NCBI GenBank assembly: GCA_035286745.1 | Contig: DATECU010000159.1 | Span: forward strand, 1-11,160 | DNA: 11,160 nt | DNA from: DATECU01 sp035286745 | Lineage (GTDB): Bacteria > Acidobacteriota > Vicinamibacteria > Fen-336 | Direction: 5' to 3' | In this document: positions 1 through 6,214 of the stretch, piece by piece | Layout of the letters: each line of letters opens with the position of its first letter | Numbering within the stretch: position 1 is the first letter of the stretch | The notes under the pieces: generated by a model | Seen by the model: the letters and a program-made list of their open reading frames with translations, nothing else | Told to the model about the DNA's origin: nothing | Database searches by the model: none | Program-made: the position numbers and the translations under genes

Positions 1-483
1 CCGGGTGCCCACCTGGGCCCATCGCTCCTGGCGCAGCAGGCGTTCGTCGATGTCGAGAGAGAACCGCTGCTTGTACTGGCCGCCGCCGCCAGCGCCGAAG
101 AAGGTGAGCGGGCCGAGGTCGAACTCGGCGCGGCCGTCGCCGGCACGGTCGGTGGAGCGTTCGCTACCCTGACGGCGGAAGTAGTTGAGGTCGAGGTAGC
201 CCTGACCGCTGAAGCGCAGGCGGCGGCCGATGGGTAGCGCGGCCTGGACTCCGGGGCTCAGCACGATCTGGGTGTCGGGGATGGCTCCGCTCTGGCGGTT
301 GAAGACGTTGGTGTCGACGCCGGCGTTCTTGAGCTCGAGTCGGGGCGTGAGGTAGAGGGGGCCGAGCTTGTAGCGGCCTGGACGTGGTTTGTCGGCGCGG
401 TCCGCAGCCTGCGCCGGTCCCAGGGGAAGGAGCAGCGCCAGGACCAGGCCGGCGAAGGTGGACCTACGTTGCCCACACGCCAT
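1..483 (-). CDS. Outer-membrane beta-barrel protein of the EPS locus, N-terminal part (runs off the window)
   Basis: The minus-strand frame opens with ATG at 483 and stays open for 161 codons to the window edge, so the C-terminus is missing. Residues 1-26 form a signal peptide: an Arg-rich start, a Leu/Ala-rich core and a PAQA-A cleavage site. The mature part has alternating polar and aromatic/hydrophobic stretches (YLTPRLELKNAGVDTNVFN, LRFSGQGYLDLNYF, EFDLGPLTFFGAGGGGQY) typical of transmembrane beta-strands in an outer-membrane barrel. Barrels of this kind occur in exopolysaccharide loci beside Wza/Wzc genes and are thought to help polymer leave the cell; that role is inferred from context. 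The ribosome binding site is weak. It is divergent from the Uma2 gene and on the same strand as the export genes. An unrelated porin-like protein is the main alternative. Confidence 0.7.
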   Translation of the reverse strand, partial: MACGQRRSTFAGLVLALLLPLGPAQAADRADKPRPGRYKLGPLYLTPRLELKNAGVDTNVFNRQSGAIPDTQIVLSPGVQAALPIGRRLRFSGQGYLDLNYFRRQGSERSTDRAGDGRAEFDLGPLTFFGAGGGGQYKQRFSLDIDERLLRQERWAQVGTR

Positions 484-535
484 GCGAGCATGAGGATCCG
501 TTGAAGCCGGGTGCCGGGCGGCTCTTCGTGCGGCC

Positions 536-564
536 AGCATGCCGGGCGCGGGTGCTAACATGCT
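536..564. promoter_or_regulatory. Inverted repeat and extended -10 element between the divergent barrel and Uma2 genes
   Basis: Arms AGCATG (536-541) and CATGCT (559-564) form a 6-bp inverted repeat with a 17-bp spacer. The right half contains TGCTAACAT (554-562 region), an extended -10 (TGC then TAACAT at 556-561) about 40 bases before the Uma2 start. No clear -35 is visible. Read on the other strand, the same bases give TGTTAGCAC, a weaker extended -10 towards the barrel gene. A control site shared by both genes is an inference. Confidence 0.3.
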
Positions 565-587
565 CCAGAAAGACCGGACCCGGGGGT

Positions 588-592
588 GGAGG
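588..592 (+). promoter_or_regulatory. Ribosome binding site of the Uma2 gene
   Basis: GGAGG lies 5 bases before the GTG at 598. It favours that start over the in-frame GTG codons at 586 and 592, which have no such signal in front of them. Confidence 0.6.
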
Positions 593-597
593 TGGCC

Positions 598-1164
598 GTG
601 GCAAGCCCCAAGACGATCGTCAAGTTCACCTATTCGGACCTCTTGGCACTGCCGGAGGACGGCAGGCGTCACGAGATCATCGAAGGGGAGCATCTGGTGA
701 GCCCCTCGCCGAAGACCGACCATCAGCGGGTCTCAATGCGCCTGAGCGTGGCCATCGCGGCCCACGTCCGAGCGCACCGCCTGGGCGAGGTGTTCGCGGC
801 TCCCCTCGACGTGGTGCTGGCCGAGGACGTGGTGGTGGAGCCGGATCTTCTCTTCGTCTCGACCGACCGGAGCGCCAGGGCCACCGAGCGGAACATCCAG
901 GGAGCGCCGGACCTGGTGGTGGAGATCCTCTCCGAGTGGAACCGTCGCATCGACGAGATCACCAAACGCGACCTCTACGCGCGCCACGGCGTCCTCGAGT
1001 ACTGGATTGTGGACCCCGAGCTGGAAACGGTGAAGGTGTACCGGGCTTCGGAGCAGCGCTTCCAGCGGGTGGCCGAGCTGGCGAAGGAGAACGGGGACTC
1101 GCTCACAACCCCGCTTCTGCCCGGCCTGAACCTTCCGCTAGGCGAGATCTTTCCGGCGTCCTGA
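598..1164 (+). CDS. Uma2-family PD-(D/E)XK endonuclease-like protein (DUF820)
   Basis: This 188-residue protein starts at GTG 598, chosen because GGAGG sits 5 bases upstream; GTG 586 would add four residues. Family marks are clear: HEIIEGE (about residues 25-31), EPDLLFVS (81-88), GAPDLVVEIL (102-111), a Lys in TKRDLYARHGV (122-132) and EYWIVDPE (134-141). By family knowledge the putative nuclease residues are D83, E109 and K123, all present, and the length is normal. Uma2 proteins are abundant in cyanobacteria and many soil phyla, often in many copies, and their biological role is unsettled. The segment after VEIL reads SEWNRRIDEITKR in place of the more usual SPST-type linker, a small divergence. 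The gene stands alone on the plus strand inside a minus-strand EPS locus, which suggests later insertion. Confidence 0.88.
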   Translation: MASPKTIVKFTYSDLLALPEDGRRHEIIEGEHLVSPSPKTDHQRVSMRLSVAIAAHVRAHRLGEVFAAPLDVVLAEDVVVEPDLLFVSTDRSARATERNIQGAPDLVVEILSEWNRRIDEITKRDLYARHGVLEYWIVDPELETVKVYRASEQRFQRVAELAKENGDSLTTPLLPGLNLPLGEIFPAS

Positions 1165-1206
1165 CGCGTGATTCGGAGCCGACTTCGGGGAGACAGGCTG
1201 CCGCCG

Positions 1207-1223
1207 TTGGCTTCGAAAGCCAA
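1207..1223. terminator. Hairpin after the Uma2 gene
   Basis: TTGGCTT (1207-1213) pairs with AAGCCAA (1217-1223) across a 3-base loop, 42 bases after the Uma2 stop and in the convergent spacer. No run of T follows on either strand, so an intrinsic terminator is only possible. Confidence 0.3.
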
Positions 1224-1254
1224 GCCCTTGAAAACAAACGACTTACAGTGGACA

Positions 1255-1280
1255 GCCAAACCAATCCGGCCCCTGGCCGG
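1255..1280 (-). terminator. Candidate terminator of the minus-strand EPS export genes
   Basis: CCGGCC (1266-1271) and GGCCGG (1275-1280) form a 6-bp all-G/C stem with a 3-base loop, 21 bases past the stop of the NusG-like gene. On the minus strand the stem is followed by ATTGGTTTGG, a T-rich but broken tail. It is a fair but imperfect intrinsic terminator. Confidence 0.4.
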
Positions 1281-1301
1281 TGCTCACTGCTCAGCTGACG
1301 G

Positions 1302-1826
1302 CTAGGCGCACCTCACGGCTACGGCATCCACCTCCACCGGCCGCCCCCGCCAGGCGTGCGCCAACAGCAGTTGCACGCGCTTCTTGGCCGGCAGGTAGCG
1401 GGTCACCACGCCTTCGAGCCCCGCCAGCGCTCCTTCGGCGATTCGCACTCGGCTTCCGGGCCGCAGCGCACGGGGGGGCAGATCGGGCATGACGTAGCCG
1501 CGCTCCCCCTCGCGAAGCCGCAAGCCGGCGACGATCTCCTCCTCGACGGCCGCAAACTGCCCCCCCAGGCGCACCAGGCCCAGGGAGCCCGCGCAGTACT
1601 GGGCGGCCGCAAAACGCTCGCCCAGCACGAAGCGGGTGAAGACGTAGCCGGGAAAGAGGGGCAGCGGCCCCAGCGGTCCGAAGCGCGGGCGGACCGGCTC
1701 CAGGATGCGGGGACAGTAGGCCTCGATCTCCCGAGCCGCCAAGGCGTTCACGGCCTTGGCTTCCTGCTTGGGCTTGGTCCTGAGGAGCAGCCAGTGGGGT
1801 CGGGGGTCGCTGCCGGGGATCAGCAT
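1302..1826 (-). CDS. NusG/RfaH-like transcription antiterminator of the EPS locus
   Basis: This 174-residue protein starts at ATG 1826. Residues about 11-105 match the NGN domain: HWLLLRTKPKQEAKAVNAL, then EAYCPRI and the signature LPLFPGYVF (55-63). Residues about 122-174 form a KOW domain (RPGSRVRIAEGALAGLEGVV). The family (NusG paralogues such as RfaH, UpxY and LoaP) rides on RNA polymerase and suppresses termination, typically in long polysaccharide operons. Two bases separate the lipoprotein stop from this ATG, so translation is probably coupled. The open frame continues upstream to 2243, but that part lies across the lipoprotein gene and has no family similarity. It probably acts on EPS genes to its left. 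A specialised paralogue is much likelier than housekeeping NusG, given the neighbours and the divergent sequence. Confidence 0.85.
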   Translation of the reverse strand: MLIPGSDPRPHWLLLRTKPKQEAKAVNALAAREIEAYCPRILEPVRPRFGPLGPLPLFPGYVFTRFVLGERFAAAQYCAGSLGLVRLGGQFAAVEEEIVAGLRLREGERGYVMPDLPPRALRPGSRVRIAEGALAGLEGVVTRYLPAKKRVQLLLAHAWRGRPVEVDAVAVRCA

Positions 1827-1828
1827 CT

Positions 1829-2239
1829 CTAACGCTTGGGCTGGCACTCCGCGGCAGTGGGCGCTGGCAGCTCGATGACCTTGACCTGCTGGGAGGCTGA
1901 TGCCTGTTCGCCGGCGTTGTCGACCACGGTGAGCAGCACGGTGAAGGTGACCTCGACGCAGGTGGCCGGGGTGTCGGGGAAGACGTGGCTTAGGGTCGGG
2001 CCGCTCGAGGTCTGTTCGCCGGTGCCGTCGCCGAAGTCCCAACGATAGGTGGCGATCTGGCCGTCGCTGTCGCGGCTCCCGGAGGCGTTGAAGGCGACCG
2101 CGGTGATGCCGGCATAGATCGGCGATACCGGGCTGTAGATGAAGGATGCGGAAGGCGGCACGTTGGGCAACTTCTCGCAGCCGAGAAGGCCAAGAGTGAA
2201 AAGGGGCCAGATGACGAGAAGGAAGAGGCGTCGGGGCAT
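1829..2239 (-). CDS. PKD-domain lipoprotein
   Basis: The protein has 136 residues. ATG 2239 is preferred over the earlier in-frame ATG at 2287 because AGGAG lies 5 bases before it and because it puts the signal peptide at the N-terminus. Residues 1-21 are a lipoprotein signal: MPRR, a hydrophobic core, then the lipobox LLGC with C21 as the lipidated residue and Glu at +2. Residues about 30-123 are one PKD-type beta-sandwich, with AFNASGSRDSDG, the hallmark YRWDFGDG (65-72) and TVLLTVVDNAG. PKD domains mediate protein or carbohydrate contacts at the cell surface. Lying between wzc (26 bases away) and the nusG-like gene, it may be an envelope accessory of EPS export; that is inference. Cys94 and Cys132 could form a disulfide. 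Confidence 0.82.
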   Translation of the reverse strand: MPRRLFLLVIWPLFTLGLLGCEKLPNVPPSASFIYSPVSPIYAGITAVAFNASGSRDSDGQIATYRWDFGDGTGEQTSSGPTLSHVFPDTPATCVEVTFTVLLTVVDNAGEQASASQQVKVIELPAPTAAECQPKR

Positions 2240-2244
2240 GCAAG

Positions 2245-2249
2245 CTCCT
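2245..2249 (-). promoter_or_regulatory. Ribosome binding site of the PKD lipoprotein gene
   Basis: AGGAG on the minus strand, 5 bases before ATG 2239, sets the start of the lipoprotein gene and rules against the upstream in-frame ATG at 2287. Confidence 0.6.
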
Positions 2250-2264
2250 GGGCGGGGCGGCCAG

Positions 2265-4472
2265 TCAGCGTTTGGCGCGGCGTTCATTGATTCTGGCCAC
2301 CTTGCCGTCCTCGGCCGGCTGCTGGTAGCGACCGTAGTAGTGGCCGTAGTAGTGGCCGTAGTAGTAGGAGTGCTTCTCCACCTGGGCTCGGTTCAAGACG
2401 ATGCCCAGGATGCGCCCGCCCGAGGCCTGGAGGCGCTCCAGGGTGTGAGCGACCGCCTTGCGGGGGACCATCTCGGCGCCGGCCACCACCACCACGCCGT
2501 CGGCCAGCGGGGCCAGGGTCAAGGCCTCGGCCACCGCGCCGACCGGAGGGGTGTCGATGACGATCCAGGCGTAGATCTGCTTGAGGCCGTCCAGGAAGCC
2601 CCGCAGCGTGCGGTTGATGAGGATGTCGCCCGGGGAAGGCGCCTGGCGGCCGGCGGACAGAAAGCTCAGGTGGGTGCCCGCTTGGTGTTGGATGGACTCG
2701 CTAGGCTTGGCCTTGCCCACCAGGATGTCGGAGAGTCCGGGGGTCTTCTTGCCGCCCAGGAAGGCGTGAACCTGGGGCTTGCGCAGGTCGCCGTCGATCA
2801 GCAACACCTGGCCCTCGGTGGCGGCCAGGGTCAGGGCCAGGTTGACCGAGGTCAGGGTCTTGCCCTCCCCGGGAGCGGTCGAGGTGACGATCACCACCCG
2901 GGGCTTGACATCGGGCCACGAGTAGTTGAGGGCGGTGCGCACCACCCGGTAGCCCTCGATGAAAGGGCCCTGGGAGCGGCTGTGGGTCACCAGCGGGCTC
3001 TTGTTGCTCTCGGCCAGTTCGGGGATCACACCCAGGAGCGGCGCGCCCAGGTGCACGCGCACGTCGTCGGGGGTCTTGAGCGTGTTGTCGAGGTAGTCGA
3101 GGAAGAAGGCGACGCCAATGCCGGCGCCCAGGCCCAACATCAAGCCCAGCAGCAGGTCCCTGAGCTTCTTGGGACGCACCGGGGTCCTGGGCACCACCGC
3201 CTGGTCCACCACCCGGATGTTGGAGGACTTGAGCTCCTGAGCCACGTCCGTCTGCTTGTGGCGGGAGAGCAGGCTGGCCAGTACCTCCTTGCTGGCGTCC
3301 AGATCGCGCTTCAGGGTGTCGTACTGCACGCTCCGGCGCGCGAGCTCCAGGGTCTCGGCCTTGGCTGCCTCCAGCGCGGAGTGGACGCTCGCCTCCTGGG
3401 CGGCGGCGGCTTTGTAGTCGTTCTCGGCGGCGCGGATCACCCGCTGCGATTCGCTCCGGATCTTGCTCCTGGTTTCCTGGATCTGGTTCCTGACCTTCAC
3501 CACCTCTGGGTGCTGGTCGAGGTACCGTTCCTGAAGCTGGGCCTGCTGGCGTTCCAGGTTGGCCAGCTCGATGCGCAGGGACTGCACCAGCGGGCTCCTC
3601 ATCACCTCCGGCAGCTCTTCAGGGTTAGGCGCGGTGCGCATCTGGTTGTAGAGGGCTTCCCGCTCCAGGCGGGTGGTCTTGAGGGTGGTGAGCGCGGTCC
3701 CCAGCTCCTTGAGCTTCTGCTCCAGCAGGGTGCGCCGTTCCTCGATGTTGACGATCCCCTCTCTCTCCTTGACCTTTTGCAGGGCCAAGTCGGCGACTTC
3801 CACCTTCTTCTTCTGGTCCTCGATCTGATCGCCCAGCCACTGCCCGGCATCGGAGGAAGTCTGGAAGCGGAACTCCAGCGTCTGCCGGATGAAGAGTTGG
3901 GCCAGCCGGTTGGCGATCTGGGCGCTCAGTTCAGGTCGATACGACTCGACGGCCACGCTCACCAACTGGCTGTTGCGAACGGGCTGCACCCGCAGCCTGG
4001 AGAGCAAGGTGTTGACCACTCCCTCCACCAGGGGGGACTGGCCGGGCGGCTGGGCCAGCGCCGCCGCCACGTCCTGCTCCGGGCGAGGGCCCCCATACTC
4101 GGGATCCTGCATGAGCCCCATGCTCTCCACCACCCGACGGGCGAGCGCCCGGCTCTGCAGCAGCTTGTACTGGGTCTGGTAGTAGTCGTCGCGGGCGGCG
4201 TCGACCTGCGCCACTTCCTTGAAGGTGAGGACGTTCGGGTTCTCGCGCTGGATCTGGATCTGGGCCACCGCCTCGTACACGGGCCGGGTGAGGAAGGTGC
4301 GCAGCGCCGCCAGCGCGGTGATGCCCACCAGGATGGCGAGAGCCAGCCGCCTTCGGCGCAGGACCACGTGGACGTAGTCCCAGAGATGAGCCTCCTGGGG
4401 CTGGGTGTCGAGTTCGACTGCTTCTGGCGGGCCGGCCATCGCGCTTTTCGCTCGGTCGAGTGGGAGGGACAA
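2265..4472 (-). CDS. Wzc-like polysaccharide co-polymerase and tyrosine autokinase
   Basis: This 735-residue inner-membrane protein controls polymer length and export by cycles of tyrosine phosphorylation. Order: Wzz-type N-terminus with a first membrane segment (about 43-60), a long periplasmic coiled-coil region (about 205-410), a GNVR-like stretch ending in VVDQAVVPRTPVRPKK (421-436), a second membrane segment (about 439-459), then the cytoplasmic kinase. The kinase has Walker A STAPGEGKT (531-539), Walker A' LLIDGDLRKP (557-566) and Walker B IVIDTPPV (637-644). Eight tyrosines between 703 and 716 form the C-terminal autophosphorylation cluster. The start is TTG 4472, with AAAGGG nine bases upstream; ATG 4439 (11 codons later) is possible but has no ribosome binding site. 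It has its own strong promoter and follows the wza-like gene by 118 bases. The single-chain fusion is the usual form in Gram-negative bacteria. Confidence 0.93.
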   Translation of the reverse strand: MSLPLDRAKSAMAGPPEAVELDTQPQEAHLWDYVHVVLRRRRLALAILVGITALAALRTFLTRPVYEAVAQIQIQRENPNVLTFKEVAQVDAARDDYYQTQYKLLQSRALARRVVESMGLMQDPEYGGPRPEQDVAAALAQPPGQSPLVEGVVNTLLSRLRVQPVRNSQLVSVAVESYRPELSAQIANRLAQLFIRQTLEFRFQTSSDAGQWLGDQIEDQKKKVEVADLALQKVKEREGIVNIEERRTLLEQKLKELGTALTTLKTTRLEREALYNQMRTAPNPEELPEVMRSPLVQSLRIELANLERQQAQLQERYLDQHPEVVKVRNQIQETRSKIRSESQRVIRAAENDYKAAAAQEASVHSALEAAKAETLELARRSVQYDTLKRDLDASKEVLASLLSRHKQTDVAQELKSSNIRVVDQAVVPRTPVRPKKLRDLLLGLMLGLGAGIGVAFFLDYLDNTLKTPDDVRVHLGAPLLGVIPELAESNKSPLVTHSRSQGPFIEGYRVVRTALNYSWPDVKPRVVIVTSTAPGEGKTLTSVNLALTLAATEGQVLLIDGDLRKPQVHAFLGGKKTPGLSDILVGKAKPSESIQHQAGTHLSFLSAGRQAPSPGDILINRTLRGFLDGLKQIYAWIVIDTPPVGAVAEALTLAPLADGVVVVAGAEMVPRKAVAHTLERLQASGGRILGIVLNRAQVEKHSYYYGHYYGHYYGRYQQPAEDGKVARINERRAKR
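2332..2367. repeat. Three 12-bp tandem units encoding the tyrosine cluster of the Wzc-like kinase
   Basis: CCGTAGTAGTGG occurs at 2332-2343 and 2344-2355, and a third copy with one change near its end at 2356-2367. On the coding strand the units read as repeated Tyr-Tyr-Gly-His tetrapeptides in the C-terminal autophosphorylation tail. Confidence 0.9.
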
Positions 4473-4511
4473 CCTCTCGAGCCCTTTCTAGCCAAACTGA
4501 CCTAACTTCGC

Positions 4512-4538
4512 TTGACACCAATCATAATGGCTTGTCAA
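4512..4538. promoter_or_regulatory. Candidate operator: inverted repeat around the wzc -10 box
   Basis: TTGACA (4512-4517) and TGTCAA (4533-4538) are perfect inverted arms, spaced 21 bases centre to centre (two helical turns), and they flank the -10 box at 4521-4526. A further TGTCA lies at 4539-4543. A dimeric regulator could bind here; no regulator gene for it is identified. Confidence 0.35.
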
Positions 4539-4549
4539 TGTCAGGTCAA
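4521..4549 (-). promoter_or_regulatory. Sigma-70-type promoter of the wzc-like gene
   Basis: On the minus strand: -35 TTGACC (4549-4544), a 17-base spacer, and -10 TATGAT (4526-4521). Both boxes match consensus at five of six positions with ideal spacing, in an A/T-richer patch than its surroundings. Transcription would begin near 4514, giving a leader of about 40 bases before TTG 4472. Confidence 0.7.
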
Positions 4550-4590
4550 ATCCCCTCTCCCTCCGCGCCGTAGCCTGGCAAGCTGAATCC

Positions 4591-5490
4591 CTAGAAGAGC
4601 TTTGCCTTCACGACAATCGTATCCCCGGCTTGAATCGGCTCGTCGAGCTTGATCTTCACTTCCTTGGTCTTGCCCTCCACCTCGCGCACCACCCGGATCC
4701 GCCCCTGCGAGCCGTCGGGGGTGAAGCCGCCGGCCAGGCTCACCGCCTGGCGCACGGTGGTGCCGGGGATGAAGGGGTAGGCCCCGGGGTTCCGGACCTC
4801 GCCGGAAACGAACACCTTGGGGGCTTGGGGGACGAACACGGTATCGTTAGGCCTGAGAGCCAGGTTCTTCTCCAGCTCCCCGGCCTGGATGTCGCGGATG
4901 TTGACCCGCATCACCTCGGCCCGCTTCTTCTCGGGGTCGCCCTCCCCCTCGGCCACCTCGGTGGGGAGCACGGGGCCGGTGACCTCGGCCAGGGGCCGCA
5001 CCACGATGACCTCGGCAGCGGCGTTGCCGGTCAGGGGGCCGGCTTTCCCCAGGACCTCGACCAGGCTCATGCTCCCGGACAGCGGATAGGTGCCGGGGCG
5101 CGCCACCTCGCCCACCACGAACACGCTCTTGCTCCGGTACTCCTGAACCACCACCGTGACCTGCGGGTTGCGGATGAAACCCCGGGCCAGCAAGATGGCG
5201 AGCTTGCGCTCCAGCGACGCCGGCGTCATCTCCGAGGCCTTCACCCGGCCGATCAAGGGGAAGATGAAGGTGCCGTCGGGCTGCACCAGCACGCTCTGGG
5301 TGAGATCCTCGTGGCCGTAGACGGTCACCCGCAGGATGTCCTGGGCACCGATCTCGTAGTCGGTGCCGGCGGTGGCTCCCTTGGCCGCGGGCGTGGGGGC
5401 CGCCTGGGGGATGGCGGCAGTTGCTCGGCCCGAGGGCGAGGCCAGCAGGAGCGACAGGAGAAGGAAAGGGAAGGGCATCACGCAGCCCAT
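4591..5490 (-). CDS. Wza-like polysaccharide export protein (Poly_export and SLBB domains)
   Basis: The 299-residue protein is exported to the periplasm/outer membrane and forms the channel through which polymer leaves. Residues 1-25 are a signal peptide ending ATA-A; there is no lipobox, so unlike E. coli Wza it does not look lipidated. The Poly_export domain (about 43-117) starts DYEIGAQDILRVTVYGHEDL and includes VLVQPDGTFIFPLIGRV. Two SLBB domains follow: about 121-220 (VFVVGEVARPGTYPL) and about 225-298 (VFVSGEVRNPGAYPF). There is no Wza-like C-terminal amphipathic helix, so a separate barrel protein may form the outer-membrane pore; the barrel at the left edge fits. The start is ATG 5490 with GAGG eight bases upstream; ATG 5478 is an alternative. 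It lies 54 bases after the preceding gene and probably shares its transcript. Confidence 0.92.
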   Translation of the reverse strand: MGCVMPFPFLLLSLLLASPSGRATAAIPQAAPTPAAKGATAGTDYEIGAQDILRVTVYGHEDLTQSVLVQPDGTFIFPLIGRVKASEMTPASLERKLAILLARGFIRNPQVTVVVQEYRSKSVFVVGEVARPGTYPLSGSMSLVEVLGKAGPLTGNAAAEVIVVRPLAEVTGPVLPTEVAEGEGDPEKKRAEVMRVNIRDIQAGELEKNLALRPNDTVFVPQAPKVFVSGEVRNPGAYPFIPGTTVRQAVSLAGGFTPDGSQGRIRVVREVEGKTKEVKIKLDEPIQAGDTIVVKAKLF

Positions 5491-5544
5491 GATAGGCGCC
5501 TCAAGACGCTTTGTCGGTGATGAAGGGGCCGGGAGCCTGGTCGC

Positions 5545-6027
5545 CTAGCGGCTGGGGCTTGCCGGCTCCTTGTCGCCCGAGAGGGCCACCACGGCCACGA
5601 TGCCGACGGCCGCCGCGCCGGCCAGAATCAGCACCGTCTTGTTGATGCCACCCTTCTGCTCGGGCAGCGCCGCCGGGGTGCGGTCGTCGCCGAACTCGGC
5701 GCGCTGATTGGCACTCGCCAACAGGGTGACGATCAGGCTGGTGGCCACGGTCTCGCCGTTCGTGTTCAATACCCGGACCACATACTGGCCGGGGGGCACG
5801 TTGCTGAACGCGAACCGGCCGTCCGCGCCCACGGGCACGGTAGCGATGGTTCGGTCGACGACGGTGTCTTGAAGGGCCGCGCTGCCCACGACGTTGCTGG
5901 CCCGGATCGCCGCGGGCACCTCTCCCCAAATGGTGTCTGGGGCTGGTGCCTGCGCCAAGGCCGGGACCGGAAGCGCCGCAACCAGCGCCACGATGAGGGC
6001 TGTGCTGACCGTTCGTCTGATCATCAT
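5545..6027 (-). CDS. Secreted small protein with carboxypeptidase-regulatory-like fold and C-terminal membrane segment
   Basis: The 160-residue protein starts at ATG 6027, seven bases after AGAGGAG; the frame is open to 6144 but nothing supports the longer form. Residues 1-26 are a signal peptide ending ALA-Q. Residues about 33-112 resemble a small beta-sandwich of the CarboxypepD_reg/SdrD-B type, with VPVGADGRFAFSNVPPGQYVVRVLN (about 65-89) as the clearest piece. After a linker, residues about 130-149 form one hydrophobic helix, then a short charged tail (GDKEPASPSR). It would be anchored in the inner membrane with the sandwich in the periplasm. It is the first gene of the minus-strand export run, 54 bases before the wza-like gene, so a role in export or assembly is likely but unproven. 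I do not recognise a named family. Confidence 0.72.
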   Translation of the reverse strand: MMIRRTVSTALIVALVAALPVPALAQAPAPDTIWGEVPAAIRASNVVGSAALQDTVVDRTIATVPVGADGRFAFSNVPPGQYVVRVLNTNGETVATSLIVTLLASANQRAEFGDDRTPAALPEQKGGINKTVLILAGAAAVGIVAVVALSGDKEPASPSR

Positions 6028-6034
6028 CTTCGCG

Positions 6035-6041
6035 CTCCTCT
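6035..6041 (-). promoter_or_regulatory. Ribosome binding site of the first EPS export gene
   Basis: AGAGGAG on the minus strand, seven bases before ATG 6027, fixes the start of the small anchored protein and excludes the longer frame to 6144. Confidence 0.65.
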
Positions 6042-6068
6042 GGAGGGGCGAGACGCCTAGCACCCCTG

Positions 6069-6098
6069 AAACTACGCCTCCAACCCCAAGCCTGTCAA
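6069..6098 (-). promoter_or_regulatory. Candidate promoter of the EPS export genes
   Basis: On the minus strand: a perfect -35 TTGACA (6098-6093), an 18-base spacer, and a weak -10 TAGTTT (6074-6069). Transcription would start near 6061, about 34 bases before ATG 6027. The poor -10 lowers confidence or suggests activation. Confidence 0.45.
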
Positions 6099-6194
6099 GG
6101 GGAAACGGGGAAAAAGCGTGCGGAAGCCGAAAAACGCACGTCATGGCGCACCTTGGCGTGCCCTGTCATGGGCCCTTCGCCCGCTTCGTCTTTG

Positions 6195-6203
6195 TGCTAA
6201 GGT
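6195..6203 (+). promoter_or_regulatory. Candidate extended -10 promoter of the phosphofructokinase gene
   Basis: TGC followed by TAAGGT (6198-6203) is an extended -10 element with no visible -35. Transcription would start near 6209, only a few bases before ATG 6215. That fits the lack of a well-placed ribosome binding site and suggests a nearly leaderless message. Confidence 0.35.
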
Positions 6204-6214
6204 CGCGCCACATC

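Noticed and set aside
384..1298. A 304-residue plus-strand frame across the Uma2 gene
   Set aside because: Composition is Arg/Gly/Pro-rich as expected for a shifted frame of a GC-rich gene; the Uma2 frame has the real motifs.
1827..2243. Upstream extension of the NusG-like frame to 2243
   Set aside because: The extra residues are Arg/His-rich and lie across the PKD lipoprotein gene in another frame. NGN similarity starts only after ATG 1826.
2240..2287. Longer lipoprotein start at 2287
   Set aside because: It would overlap the end of the wzc-like gene and bury the lipoprotein signal 16 residues in. AGGAG marks the ATG at 2239.
2139..4505. A 788-residue open frame on the plus strand opposite wzc
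   Set aside because: It mirrors the codon bias of the wzc-like gene: rich in Gly, His, Leu, Gln and Asp, with no domain. The minus-strand protein has complete Wzc motifs, a promoter and a ribosome binding site.
4630..5520. A 296-residue plus-strand frame opposite the wza-like gene
   Set aside because: It is His/Gly/Leu-rich shadow sequence with no recognisable domain, opposite a clear two-SLBB exporter.
6028..6144. N-terminal extension of the small anchored protein to 6144
   Set aside because: The extension has no secretion signal of its own, crosses the candidate promoter, and the ribosome binding site and signal peptide both point to 6027.
6140..6171. Two GTCATGG copies 25 bases apart in the spacer between the EPS and phosphofructokinase genes
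   Set aside because: A 7-bp match in GC-rich DNA is easily chance, and the copies do not align with either candidate promoter.
5894..6214. N-terminal extension of phosphofructokinase
   Set aside because: It is antisense to the small anchored protein gene and its promoter. The family begins directly at MRRIGILTAGGD.
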